A stretch of DNA of 64,000 nt from Pseudoduganella umbonata (GTDB taxonomy: Bacteria > Pseudomonadota > Gammaproteobacteria > Burkholderiales > Burkholderiaceae_D). The position numbers and the translations under genes are program-made. The notes beneath the pieces are model-generated. The model saw only the letters and a program-made list of their open reading frames with translations, was not told the origin of the DNA and did no database searches. Below, one piece after another: positions 56,028 through 64,000 of the stretch. The number at the start of each line of letters is the position of its first letter. Position 1 is the first letter of the stretch. Where the stretch lies: the NCBI RefSeq assembly GCF_014192225.1, contig NZ_JACHXS010000001.1, positions 1,174,408 to 1,238,407 of the forward strand. The letters run 5' to 3'.

Positions 56028-56157
56028 CACGTCACCGCCATACCCCTTTCCCGCCATGCCGGCATCCCTCTTTTGGAAGAGGCGGCCGGCCAGGGGGCCG
56101 CTGCGCCTACCTCTCGTCATATACTGCCGGCAACCAACAACCAGTGATTGCCCTGCC

Positions 56158-57216
56158 ATGCCCGGTACCCTGCGCTCCTCCCTGCTGAAAGCGGCCATCG
56201 TGCTGCTGACGGCCGCGATCTTCGCGCTCGACGCGTTCACGTCGATGGACAGTGCGATCGCCGTGATGTACGTCGTCGTCGTGCTGGCAACCGCGCACGT
56301 ATGGCCAGGCCGCGTGCTGGCGGTGACGGGGTTCTGCCTGGTGCTGACGCTGTCCGCGCACCTGATCACCGGCTATTTCGGCGTCGTCAATTCGTCGCTG
56401 GCCCGCTGCGCCGTGAGCCTGGCGGCGATCGGCATCAGCGGCTACCTTGCCCATGCGGGCGCGCAGGCCACGGCCCGGCTGCTGCAGCGCGAGGAATCGC
56501 TGCGGCTGTCGCGCATGCAGCTGGCGCACGTGACGCGCGTGACAACGCTGGGCGAGCTGGCGGCGTCGATCGCGCACGAAGTGAACCAGCCGCTGGCCGC
56601 CATCTCGGCCAACGGCGAAGCGGCGCTGCGCTGGCTGCGCCGCCAGCAGCCCGACCCGCAGGAAGTCGAACACGCGCTGCAGCGGATGCTGGCCGACACG
56701 TGCCGCGCCAGCGAAGTGATCCGCCGCATCCGCGCGCTGGCGCAAAAAGGCGACGCGACGCTCGCGCCGGTCGACGTGGCCGGCATCGTGCACGACTGCG
56801 CCGCGCTGCTGCAGCGCGAGCTGGCCAGCCATGGCGCCACGCTCGCCGTCGACGTGGCGGACGGCCTGCCGCCGGTCGCCGGCGACCGGGTACAGCTGCA
56901 GCAGGTACTGATCAACCTGCTGATGAACGGCATGCAGGCGATGGAGCCGAACGGCGGCACGCTGCGGCTCGCCGCCGCGCCATGGGGCGATGGCGTGCGT
57001 ATCGCCGTCACCGACGAGGGGCCGGGCATCCCGGAAGACCAGTGCGGCCGGCTGTTCGAACCGTTCTACAGCACCAAGCCCGATGGCATGGGGATGGGCC
57101 TGCCGATCTGCCGTTCGATCGTCGAGGCGCACGGCGGACGCATCGCGGCCGTGCCCGGCGGCCCCGGCGCGACGCTGGAGATCTCGCTGCCGGCCTACCG
57201 GGCCGCCGCCGCATGA
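56158..57216 (+). CDS. Sensor histidine kinase with membrane N-terminus (FixL/DctB-like core)
   Basis: The 352 residues start with four hydrophobic segments (LLKAAIVLLTAAIFALDAF, VVVVLATAHVWPG, VTGFCLVLTLSAHLI, VSLAAIGISGYLAHAG). The kinase core LGELAASIAHEVNQPLAAIS carries the phosphorylated His and VNQPL typical of FixL/DctB types, and the ATPase domain ends with GMGLPICRSIVEAHGG. No PAS domain is present, so sensing lies in the membrane part. Its TGA overlaps the next ATG, so it is coupled to the FixJ-type regulator. The start has no clear ribosome site; ATG 56056 is possible. Confidence 0.88.
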   Translation: MPGTLRSSLLKAAIVLLTAAIFALDAFTSMDSAIAVMYVVVVLATAHVWPGRVLAVTGFCLVLTLSAHLITGYFGVVNSSLARCAVSLAAIGISGYLAHAGAQATARLLQREESLRLSRMQLAHVTRVTTLGELAASIAHEVNQPLAAISANGEAALRWLRRQQPDPQEVEHALQRMLADTCRASEVIRRIRALAQKGDATLAPVDVAGIVHDCAALLQRELASHGATLAVDVADGLPPVAGDRVQLQQVLINLLMNGMQAMEPNGGTLRLAAAPWGDGVRIAVTDEGPGIPEDQCGRLFEPFYSTKPDGMGMGLPICRSIVEAHGGRIAAVPGGPGATLEISLPAYRAAAA

Positions 57217-57818
57217 AGCCGCTGGTCTACATCGTCGACGACGACGCGGCGCTGCGGGATGCCTTGTCGAGCCTGCTGCGCTCGGCGGACATGGACGTCG
57301 CCACGTTCGGTACCGTCGCCGGATTCGTCGCCCACTGCCGCGACGAGCGCAACAGCTGCCTGCTGCTGGACGTGCGGCTGGGCGGCCACAGCGGCATGGA
57401 CCTGCATGCCGAACTGAAGGCACAGGGCTGTGCGCTGCCGGTGGTGTTCATGACCGGCTTCGGCGACATTCCCATGTCGGTGCGCGCCATGAAGGCCGGC
57501 GCCGTCGACTTCCTGGCCAAGCCGGTGCGCGTGGAGGAACTGCTCGACGCCGTCGGCCAGGCCCTGGCCCGCGACGCCGCCGACCGTGCCGGCCAGGCCG
57601 AGCTTGCCGGACTGCGGCAGCGCTACGCGACGCTGACGCCGCGCGAGCGCGAAATCATGGCGCTGGCCGCGCGCGGCCTGATGAACAAGCAGATCGCCGC
57701 CGAAGTGGGCACCAGCGAGATCACCGTCAAGATCCACCGCGGGCAGGCCATGAAGAAGATGCAGGCAAAAACCTTCGCCGACCTGGTCCGCATGGCCGAA
57801 GCGCTGCAAGACCGGTAA
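57213..57818 (+). CDS. FixJ/NarL-type response regulator
   Basis: The 201 residues hold a receiver (VYIVDDDAALRD, phosphorylation site LLLDVRLGGHSG, MTGFGDIPMSVRAMKAGA, LAKPVR) and a LuxR-type helix-turn-helix (TPREREIMALAARGLMNKQI, EITVKIHRGQAMKKM). It is translationally coupled by ATGA overlap to the kinase at 56158, its partner. MTGFGDIPMSVRAMKAGA is characteristic of FixJ-like regulators. Confidence 0.92.
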   Translation: MKPLVYIVDDDAALRDALSSLLRSADMDVATFGTVAGFVAHCRDERNSCLLLDVRLGGHSGMDLHAELKAQGCALPVVFMTGFGDIPMSVRAMKAGAVDFLAKPVRVEELLDAVGQALARDAADRAGQAELAGLRQRYATLTPREREIMALAARGLMNKQIAAEVGTSEITVKIHRGQAMKKMQAKTFADLVRMAEALQDR

Positions 57819-57828
57819 ATACCCGCCT

Positions 57829-57871
57829 ATACCCACGTATGATTCCCCTCCTCGCGTCATCCCGGTAAGCT
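57829..57871 (+). promoter_or_regulatory. Putative promoter/operator, copy 1
   Basis: ATACCCACGTATGATTCCC (57829-57847) holds the inverted repeat ATAC-N4-GTAT; 18 bp later is TAAGCT (57866-57871). Copy 2 before the next operon has the same motif with one change and TATGCT at the same spacing. Confidence 0.55.
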
Positions 57872-57899
57872 CCTGCCGATTGCCATACCGGGAGCCGCA

Positions 57900-58283
57900 G
57901 TGTCACTCACAGATCAGGAAGTCTGCATCGTCGACGACGATGCCTCCGTACGTACGGCCGTCAGCAGCCTGGTACGCTCGCTGGGCCTGCGCGCCCGGCT
58001 GTTCGCCTCGGCCGAAGAGTTTCTCGCCGCCGGCTGCGCGGCCGACCTGGTGATCTCGGACCTGCAGATGCCGGGCATCAGCGGCATCGAGCTGCTCGAG
58101 CTGCTGCGCGCCCGCGCCGACCGGGTGCCGTTCATCATCATCACCGCCTTCCTGCAGGACACCGCGCAGGGCCGCGCCACGCAGGCCGGCGCAGCGTGCA
58201 TGCTCGGCAAGCCATTTCGCGCCGATGCGCTGATCGGCTGCATCGAACGGGCCCTGTCGCCGGGCGCTCATACGCACGTATGA
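57900..58283 (+). CDS. Single-domain response regulator (receiver only)
   Basis: This 127-residue protein is a receiver domain without output. It has VCIVDDDASVRTAVSS, phosphorylation site LVISDLQMPGISG, IITAF and the lysine in LGKPF. It begins at GTG 57900 with GGGAG five bases upstream. It lies between two kinase-regulator pairs and could shuttle phosphoryl groups between them or act as a sink. Its last codons lie inside the second promoter motif. Confidence 0.9.
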   Translation: MSLTDQEVCIVDDDASVRTAVSSLVRSLGLRARLFASAEEFLAAGCAADLVISDLQMPGISGIELLELLRARADRVPFIIITAFLQDTAQGRATQAGAACMLGKPFRADALIGCIERALSPGAHTHV

Positions 58284-58312
58284 TTCCCGCCGCCGGCGCG
58301 GCGCCTTATGCT
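58270..58312 (+). promoter_or_regulatory. Putative promoter/operator, copy 2
   Basis: ATACGCACGTATGATTCCC (58270-58288) matches copy 1 at 18 of 19 positions and is followed after 18 bp by TATGCT (58307-58312). It overlaps the last codons and TGA of the receiver gene. Confidence 0.55.
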
Positions 58313-58389
58313 TTGTTCACGATGCACGGCGGTACAAGAAGAATGATGCCGCCGGCATCGCCGACCAACTCCCAGCCAACGAGTAAGCC

Positions 58390-59124
58390 ATGAGACAGCT
58401 GACGATTCCCCGCGCCGCGGCGACGGTGCCAGATATCCACGAAACGCTGCCCGCCGGGCACCAGGCGCTGCATGACCGGCACGAGGCCCTGCATGACCGG
58501 CACGAGGCCCTGCGGGCCGACGAGCGCATGCGCTGCGCCCGCGACGTGCACGACATCGTGCTGCAGGATCTCACCGCCGTGCTGCTGCAGCTGCGCGCCG
58601 CCAGCGGCAGCGGCGATCCGGCCCAGGTGGCGGCCTGCCTGGCCACCGCCATGCAGGCCGCCGAACAGGGCCTGGCCAGCGCCCGCGATTTCGTGCGGCG
58701 GCTGCGCGCCGCGGCACCGCAGCGGCAGCGATCGGCCAGCCTGGCTACCACGATTCGCGCGGCGCTGGCGTGCCAGCCGCTGACGGCCGGCACCCGCCTG
58801 CGCCTGCAGCTCGACGACGACGCCCTGCTGCCGCATGCCGCCTGCGAACAGGTGGCGATGATCGTCCGCGAAGCCGTCGGCAACGCCGCGAAGCATGCGC
58901 GGGCCCGCAACGTCGCCTGCCGCCTGCGGGTGCGCGCCGGCCGCGTGCAGGTGCAGGTGCGCGACGACGGCACCGGCTTCGACATCCACGTGCCCCGCGC
59001 CGGCTTCGGCATCGGCGGCATGCACGAACGCGCGGCGCTGGCCGGTGCCGCGCTGGCCATCGACAGCGCGGCCGGGCGCGGCACCACCGTCCACCTTTCC
59101 CTTCCACTCGATGCAGGAGAATGA
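58390..59124 (+). CDS. NarL-type soluble histidine kinase
   Basis: The 244 residues have no membrane helix or sensor domain. After 23 residues come two and a half copies of a seven-residue repeat, HEALHDR, then the HisKA_3 helix RCARDVHDIVLQDLTAVLLQ with its phosphorylated His. The ATPase domain shows IVREAVGNAAKHARA, VRDDGTGFD and GFGIGGMHERA. It probably works with a partner that senses, or is driven by the receiver protein encoded before it. TGA at 59122-59124 lies just before the regulator ATG, so the pair is co-translated. Confidence 0.88.
   Translation: MRQLTIPRAAATVPDIHETLPAGHQALHDRHEALHDRHEALRADERMRCARDVHDIVLQDLTAVLLQLRAASGSGDPAQVAACLATAMQAAEQGLASARDFVRRLRAAAPQRQRSASLATTIRAALACQPLTAGTRLRLQLDDDALLPHAACEQVAMIVREAVGNAAKHARARNVACRLRVRAGRVQVQVRDDGTGFDIHVPRAGFGIGGMHERAALAGAALAIDSAAGRGTTVHLSLPLDAGE
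58459..58512 (+). repeat. 21-bp in-frame repeat coding a heptad
   Basis: CAT/CAC-N2-GCCCTGCATGACCGG units encode HQALHDR, HEALHDR and HEAL. Two full units differ at one or two bases. A seven-residue period fits a coiled-coil signalling helix in front of the kinase dimerisation helix. Confidence 0.8.
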
Positions 59125-59125
59125 C

Positions 59126-59749
59126 ATGTCCATATCCGTAATGCTGGTCGACGATCACCCCCTGGTACGCCTCGGCATGGCCGGCGTGGTTTCCCGCCAG
59201 CCCGGCTACGCGGTCACCGGCGAGGCCGCCGATGGCGCCGAAGCCATCGACCTGTACCGCCGCCTGCGCCCCGACGTGGTGCTGATGGACCTGATGATGC
59301 CGCGCGTCGGCGGCCTCGAAGCGCTGCATGCGATCCGCGAGTTCCATCCGGAGGCGCGGGTCGTCATGGTGTCCGGTTCCGACGGCGAGGAACATGTCTA
59401 CCGCGCGCTGCATGCCGGCGCCCGCGCCTACCTGCTGAAGGATGCGCCGGAAGCCCAGCTGGCCGAATGCCTGCAGGCGGTGGTGGCCGGCCGCCGCTAC
59501 GTGCCGCCGGACGTGGCCACCCGCCTCGCCTCGCGCCTCGACAACGACGCGCTGACCGGCCGCGAACTGGACGTGCTGCGCTTCCTGTCGCAGGGCATGT
59601 CGAACAAGCTGATCGCCCGCGCCGCCGGCATCGCGCCGGGCACCGTCAAGTACCACGTGAAGAACATCATGGCCAAGCTCGGCGCCTCGTGCCGCACCGA
59701 AGTGCTGCGCGAAGCGGTGCGGCGGGGCATCGTCGATATCGTGCACTGA
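59126..59749 (+). CDS. NarL-type response regulator
   Basis: The 207 residues hold a receiver (VMLVDDHPLVRLGM, VLMDLMMPRVGG, VMVSGSD, LLKDAPEAQL) and a LuxR-type helix-turn-helix (LTGRELDVLRFLSQGMSNKL, APGTVKYHVKNIMAKL). GGAGA stands five bases before ATG 59126. Together with the kinase at 58390 it makes a complete two-component pair. Confidence 0.93.
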   Translation: MSISVMLVDDHPLVRLGMAGVVSRQPGYAVTGEAADGAEAIDLYRRLRPDVVLMDLMMPRVGGLEALHAIREFHPEARVVMVSGSDGEEHVYRALHAGARAYLLKDAPEAQLAECLQAVVAGRRYVPPDVATRLASRLDNDALTGRELDVLRFLSQGMSNKLIARAAGIAPGTVKYHVKNIMAKLGASCRTEVLREAVRRGIVDIVH

Positions 59750-59777
59750 CACGGTGGCGCGGCATGGAAGCATCGGG

Positions 59778-59812
59778 TACAATCCGGTGCTTCTGATAAT
59801 CAATTCTCATTT
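59778..59812 (+). promoter_or_regulatory. -10 box and Fur-type site of the siderophore receptor
   Basis: TACAAT (59778-59783) is followed by TGATAATCAATTCTCATTT (59794-59812), which fits the Fur consensus. The site ends two bases before the ATG, so Fur would cover the transcript start and the start codon. No ribosome site is visible. Confidence 0.7.
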
Positions 59813-59814
59813 AC

Positions 59815-61929
59815 ATGACGGCCGGCCCACGCTTCCGATACCGCCGCGCAGTGCGCGGCCGCTGCGCGCACTGCGCGATTGCGCTGGCCGCGCTGGCCGC
59901 CGCCGCACTGCCGCTGTCCTCCCCGCTGGCGGCCGATGCCGGCTCCGTCGTCATCGACGGCCAGCGCGGCGGCTACCGCACGCTGGCCGTGGCCGGGGCC
60001 ACCAAGACCGACGCGCTGCCGAAGGACCTGCCGCAAAGCGTGCGCACGCTGACGGCCGAACTGCTGCAGGACGCCGGCGTGACGTCGCTGGCGGGCGCGC
60101 TGGACCTGGCCAGCGGCATCGCGCGCCAGAGCGACCTGGGCGGCCTGTGGGACAGCTACGCGATGCGCGGCTTCACGGGCGACCCGAATTTCGGCTCCGA
60201 CTACATGGTCAACGGCTTTGCGGCCAGCCGCGGCTACAACGGCCTGCGCGACATCGCCGGCACGCAGGCGGTGGAAATCCTGAAGGGGCCGGCCTCGGCG
60301 CTGTATGGGCGCGGCGAGCCGGGCGGCACCGTCAACATCCTGACGAAGAAGCCGCGCTTCGCGCCGCGTTACGCGCTGGAAGCCGGCGTGGCCAGCCATG
60401 CGACGCGCCGCGTGGCGGCCGACCTCACCGGGCCGCTTTCCGATGCCGTCGCCTATCGCCTGAATGCCGCGCACCAGGGCGGCGACAACTTCCGCGGCCT
60501 GCACACGGACCGCGACTACGTGGCGCCATCGCTGCTGTGGCTGGCGGGACCGGACACCACGGTCTCGTACGAACTGGAAGCGTCGCGCCAGCGCTCGCCG
60601 TTCGACCGCGGCATCCCTGTGCTGGACGGCGGGCCAGGGGTGCCGGTCGAACGCTTCCTCGGCGAACCGGCCGACGGACCGGTCACCGTCAAATCGCTGG
60701 GCCACCAGCTGTTCGTCCAGCATGGCCTCGGCAATGCCTGGTCCCTGCAGGGCGGCGCCGCATACCGCGACAGCTCGCTGGCCGGCTACTCGACCGAGGC
60801 GAACGACGTGCTGCCGGACGGGCACACGCTGCGGCGCCAGCGGCGCTTGCGCGACTGGTCGGCCACCGACCGCTCGGCGCGCGCCGAACTGCTCGGCAGC
60901 GTCAGCGCGTTCGGCGCACGGCACGCGCTGCTGTTCGGCGTCGATGCCTACCGGTTCGACGACTCGCGGGTGCAGCTGCGCCGCAACCCCACCACCGCGA
61001 ATCCGTATGCGATCGACCTGTATGCGCCGGCATACGGCAACCAGGCCGCGCCGCTGGCGCTGTCGATCGACACGCTGGAGCACCAGCGCGCCCATGCCGT
61101 GTATGCGCAGGACCAGGTCACGATCAATGAACAGTGGAAGTTGCTGGCCGGCGTGCGCCACGACCGCTACCGGCAGACCGTGATCAACCACCGCACCGCC
61201 GCCGTCAACGCGCAGGCGCTGTCGGCGACCAGCCCGCGTGCCGGCATCGTCTGGCAACCGTCCGGCTCCCTGTCGCTGTACGCCAGTGCCGCGCGGGGCT
61301 TCCGCCCGAACAGCGGCATCAGCATCGGGAACACCGCCTTCCCCGCCGAACGCAGCGTCTCGTACGAACTGGGCGCCAAGGTCGACACGCGCGGCGGCCT
61401 GGCCGGCACGCTGGCGCTGTACCGGATCGACAAGGAAAACGTGCTGGCGGTCAACCCGGTCAACACCGACTTCGCGGTCGCCGCCGGTGAAGTGGCCAGC
61501 AAGGGCCTCGAACTCGACGTGTCGGGCGAACTGGCTCGCGGCGTGTGCCTGTCGGCCGCCTATGCCTATACCGATGCGCAGGTGACGCGCGGCGACAGTG
61601 CGATCGCCACCGGCAGCCGGCTGCCGAACGTGGCGCGGCACAGCGGCAACCTGCTGCTGGTGGCCGGCAACGCGGTGGCCAGCCTCGGCGGCGGTGTTGC
61701 CTACGTGGGCGAGCGCCGCGGCGACGTGGCCACCTCCTCCGGCTTCACGCTGCCCGGCTACACCACCGCGCGGCTGCTGGCGGCCTGGCTGCCGTCGAAG
61801 CAGCTGCGGCTCGCGGTAAATGTCGACAACCTGTTCGACCGCCGCTACTACGCCAGTTCGTACAGCCGCCTGTGGGTCGCGCCGGGCAGCACGCGTACCG
61901 CGGCGCTGACGGCGACGTACGTTTTCTGA
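59815..61929 (+). CDS. TonB-dependent siderophore receptor
   Basis: The 704 residues have a signal peptide (CAIALAALAAAALPLSSPLA), a plug with KDLPQSVRTLTAELLQDAGV, SYAMRGFTGD, VEILKGPASALYGRGEPGG and TVNILTKKP, and a barrel ending in TAALTATYVF. These are marks of the TIGR01783 ferric-siderophore receptors. There is no STN domain, so it does not signal to a sigma factor. A Fur-type site lies directly before the ATG, which fits iron control. The PepSY-flavoreductase 3.8 kb upstream, also Fur-boxed, may release the imported iron. Confidence 0.92.
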   Translation: MTAGPRFRYRRAVRGRCAHCAIALAALAAAALPLSSPLAADAGSVVIDGQRGGYRTLAVAGATKTDALPKDLPQSVRTLTAELLQDAGVTSLAGALDLASGIARQSDLGGLWDSYAMRGFTGDPNFGSDYMVNGFAASRGYNGLRDIAGTQAVEILKGPASALYGRGEPGGTVNILTKKPRFAPRYALEAGVASHATRRVAADLTGPLSDAVAYRLNAAHQGGDNFRGLHTDRDYVAPSLLWLAGPDTTVSYELEASRQRSPFDRGIPVLDGGPGVPVERFLGEPADGPVTVKSLGHQLFVQHGLGNAWSLQGGAAYRDSSLAGYSTEANDVLPDGHTLRRQRRLRDWSATDRSARAELLGSVSAFGARHALLFGVDAYRFDDSRVQLRRNPTTANPYAIDLYAPAYGNQAAPLALSIDTLEHQRAHAVYAQDQVTINEQWKLLAGVRHDRYRQTVINHRTAAVNAQALSATSPRAGIVWQPSGSLSLYASAARGFRPNSGISIGNTAFPAERSVSYELGAKVDTRGGLAGTLALYRIDKENVLAVNPVNTDFAVAAGEVASKGLELDVSGELARGVCLSAAYAYTDAQVTRGDSAIATGSRLPNVARHSGNLLLVAGNAVASLGGGVAYVGERRGDVATSSGFTLPGYTTARLLAAWLPSKQLRLAVNVDNLFDRRYYASSYSRLWVAPGSTRTAALTATYVF

Positions 61930-61939
61930 GAACCTGCCG

Positions 61940-63061
61940 ATGAATCACCCGAACCGGATCGCCTCGATCGACATCGCACGCGGCATCGTGATGCTGCTGA
62001 TGACCGTCGACCATGTGCGCGAGACTTTTTTCCTGCAGCACCAGGTTGGCGACCCGATGGCTGTCGCCGATACCGATCCGGCGCTGTTCTTCTCGCGCAT
62101 CGCCGCGCATTTCTGCGCGCCGATGTTCGTGTTCCTGACCGGACTGGCGGCCTGGCTGTACGCCAATCCCCCGTCGGGGCCGCGCGACGCCACCGGCTTT
62201 CTTGCCAGGCGTGGTTTTCTGCTGGTCGCGCTGGAACTGACCGTCGTCAATTTCGCCTGGACCGGCGACTTCACGCCATCGACGCTGTACCTGCAGGTGA
62301 TCTGGGCGATCGGACTGGCGATGCTGGCATTGGCGCTGCTGCACAAGCTGCCGCTGGCCTTGCTGGGGGTGCTGGGCGCGGCGATCGTGGCCGGCCACGA
62401 TGCGCTGCGCTTCGCGCCCGGACCGGGCACCTTCGGCGCCGCGGCGTGGACCATCCTCGAACAGCGCGGCTTCCTGTCCGAAGGCCCGTTGCGTGTAAAA
62501 ATCAGCTATCCGCTGCTGGCGTGGATCGGCGTGATCCTGCTCGGCTATGCGGCCGGCCCGCTGTATGCGCGCGCCACGTCGCCGGCACTGCGCCGCCGCC
62601 GGCTGCTCGGCATCGGCGCCGCCAGCCTGGCGCTGCTGGCCGTGCTGCGCGGCGTGAACGGCTACGGCGAACCGGTGCCGTGGACCGCGCACGGCGATCC
62701 GCTGCTGACGCTCATGTCGTTCGTGAATTTCACGAAATACCCGCCGTCACTGGATTTCATCCTGCTGACGCTGGGCGTGGGCGTCATCGTGCTGGCGCTC
62801 GTCGAACGGCCGATGCGGTGGACCGGCATTGCCGCCGTGTTCGGCGGCGCGCCGATGTTCTATTACCTGCTGCACCTGTACGCGCTGCTGGCGTTGCAGC
62901 GCATGGCCGCCTTCGCGCTGGACGTGCCGCGCGCCGACGTCGATCATGTCTGGCAGGTGTGGCTGTCCAGCGTGCTGCTGGCGGCCGCGCTGTACTGGCC
63001 GACCCGCTGGTTCGGCCAGTACAAGCGCACCAGCGGCAAGGCCTGGGTGAAGTACTTCTGA
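61940..63061 (+). CDS. Multi-pass membrane protein, DUF1624/HGSNAT-like
   Basis: The 373 residues form about 10 membrane segments. The start SIDIARGIVMLLMTVDHVRE, with the paired polar residues of DHVRE, is the signature of the heparan-alpha-glucosaminide acetyltransferase-like (DUF1624) group. APMFVFLTGLAAWLYA and GGAPMFYYLLHLYALLAL also fit it. The group may transfer acyl groups across the membrane; substrate unknown. It starts 10 bp after the siderophore receptor and shares its strand, so it may be co-transcribed and iron-controlled. Confidence 0.82.
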   Translation: MNHPNRIASIDIARGIVMLLMTVDHVRETFFLQHQVGDPMAVADTDPALFFSRIAAHFCAPMFVFLTGLAAWLYANPPSGPRDATGFLARRGFLLVALELTVVNFAWTGDFTPSTLYLQVIWAIGLAMLALALLHKLPLALLGVLGAAIVAGHDALRFAPGPGTFGAAAWTILEQRGFLSEGPLRVKISYPLLAWIGVILLGYAAGPLYARATSPALRRRRLLGIGAASLALLAVLRGVNGYGEPVPWTAHGDPLLTLMSFVNFTKYPPSLDFILLTLGVGVIVLALVERPMRWTGIAAVFGGAPMFYYLLHLYALLALQRMAAFALDVPRADVDHVWQVWLSSVLLAAALYWPTRWFGQYKRTSGKAWVKYF

Positions 63062-63180
63062 GATGCCGGAAACCAGGACTGGCGGTCGCGAGTGCCCCAA
63101 TGCGCCACGGTGACAAAGTGCGAGAGTTCCATGGCACATGCCGTGCTAGGATCGGACACCCGAACCCGACAGGAGACTCA

Positions 63181-63834
63181 ATGCCCCCACGTTCCCCAAA
63201 GACCCCACCGAAGAAGGCGCGGTCCGCCGGCACGACCGCCGCGAAGAAGTCCGGAGCGAACAAGCCTGCCGGCAAGACCGGCAATGGCAGCGACGCCCCT
63301 GCAAACGCTCCAGCGCCGCGCGCGCGCGCGGCGGCGAAGGGCGCGGCGGCCGCCTCCCCGCTGTTGTTGTCGGATGACGTGTCCGGCATGGTGAAAGACC
63401 TGCTGGGCAATCTGTTGTGGGACCTGCTCAAGGAAGGCTGGCACCAGGCGGCGCCACTGCTGGCGGACCTCGCCAATGCGCTGCCGCTGGCGCAGTTCGC
63501 CACGCTGACAGGCCAGCCTCCGCCACGCGGCGCGCGCGGCAAGGCTGCAGCGGCAGCCCGCTACGACGCGTGGTTCGATGGAGTGATGACCGCACTGGTG
63601 CAACTGCGCCAGCGGGCCGAAGAGCTGGACTACATCGCCAGGGAATTCGAAGCGGAGCTGGAGGATATCGTCGCACGCGCCGCCGAGATGCTTGTCGACG
63701 CCGCCGCTCAGGACAGCCCGCTGCAGGCCGAACGGCTGATGCGCGAGGTGCGGAACTATTTCAACTACATTCATCTCGACCGCACGCTGCCGGCCAAGGG
63801 CGTCGCGAAAAAGGGCGGCAGGCCGAAAATCTAG
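63181..63834 (+). CDS. Unknown protein with Lys/Ala/Pro-rich N-terminus
   Basis: The 217 residues have AGGAG five bases before the ATG. The first 60 residues are disordered and rich in Lys, Ala and Pro (PPRSPKTPPKKARSAGTTA), like AlgP- or PhaF-type tails or histone-like segments. The rest is helical: MVKDLLGNLLWDLLKEGWHQ, YDAWFDGVMTALVQLRQRA, EELDYIAREFEAELEDIV. The basic tail suggests DNA or membrane-surface binding. I recognise no family. TAGGAT before the gene may be a -10. Confidence 0.7.
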   Translation: MPPRSPKTPPKKARSAGTTAAKKSGANKPAGKTGNGSDAPANAPAPRARAAAKGAAAASPLLLSDDVSGMVKDLLGNLLWDLLKEGWHQAAPLLADLANALPLAQFATLTGQPPPRGARGKAAAAARYDAWFDGVMTALVQLRQRAEELDYIAREFEAELEDIVARAAEMLVDAAAQDSPLQAERLMREVRNYFNYIHLDRTLPAKGVAKKGGRPKI

Positions 63835-64000
63835 CAGCGCACTCCGCCGGGTGCTCCAGTCAGGTCTTGCCGCACTGGCAGACCTGGCGGGGCTGGTCGT
63901 TGATCAAGGCGCTGTTCGCGTTGGCTCGACAGTTCCTGTCGGTACGGAACTTTTTACCCGTTCTGTTGTCCGTTCTTTTGTCTCAATGTGCCGGACTCAT

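Overview
The window reads as chromosome of a high-GC betaproteobacterium of the Oxalobacteraceae, most like Massilia, Duganella or Pseudoduganella. The reasons are a PEP-CTERM sorting tail, several carbohydrate-type TonB receptors, many diguanylate cyclases and hybrid kinases, an AroP-type permease, and small proteins and intergenic repeats that I associate with this family. The family assignment is inference; no rRNA, tRNA, prophage body, CRISPR array or insertion sequence was seen.

0-15 kb: the end of an MFS symporter, a decayed PEP-CTERM gene, a PAS-GGDEF-EAL protein, a hemerythrin-like protein, an MFS exporter, a methyltransferase divergent from an AraC regulator, an AroP-like permease, and a receiver-GGDEF protein translationally coupled to a 1400-residue hybrid kinase. 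14.5-27 kb: two copies of a divergent pair (a small HTH regulator facing a small 'RVL' protein), with a GAF/PAS/AGDEF protein, a Crp/Fnr regulator, an APC permease with a structured leader, a TonB receptor under a LacI-type operator, a DUF3616 protein and a phage-type ASCH-like protein between them.

27-38 kb: a glycan-use cluster, all on the minus strand: a secreted GH43, a GH2, a sugar-binding protein, two sugar permeases, a TonB receptor and a cytoplasmic GH43. They fit one route: surface cleavage, TonB uptake, ABC import, then cytoplasmic hydrolysis. No ATPase subunit is present. Next come a BLUF photoreceptor and an NADP malic enzyme (maeB). 41-49 kb: an operon of ECF sigma factor, FecR, an STN-domain TonB receptor and a large Tat-exported lyase-like protein, so surface signalling seems linked to a glycan rather than iron.

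49-64 kb: a third RVL protein, a hybrid kinase, an AraC regulator divergent from a DUF3224 protein, a Fur-type site before a PepSY-flavoreductase fusion, five two-component genes in two groups with matching promoter motifs, a Fur-boxed siderophore receptor, a DUF1624-type membrane protein and a Lys/Ala/Pro-tailed unknown. Short tandem repeats (12, 13 and 17 bp) recur in the spacers. Function names rest on motifs and memory of the families; no search could be run.
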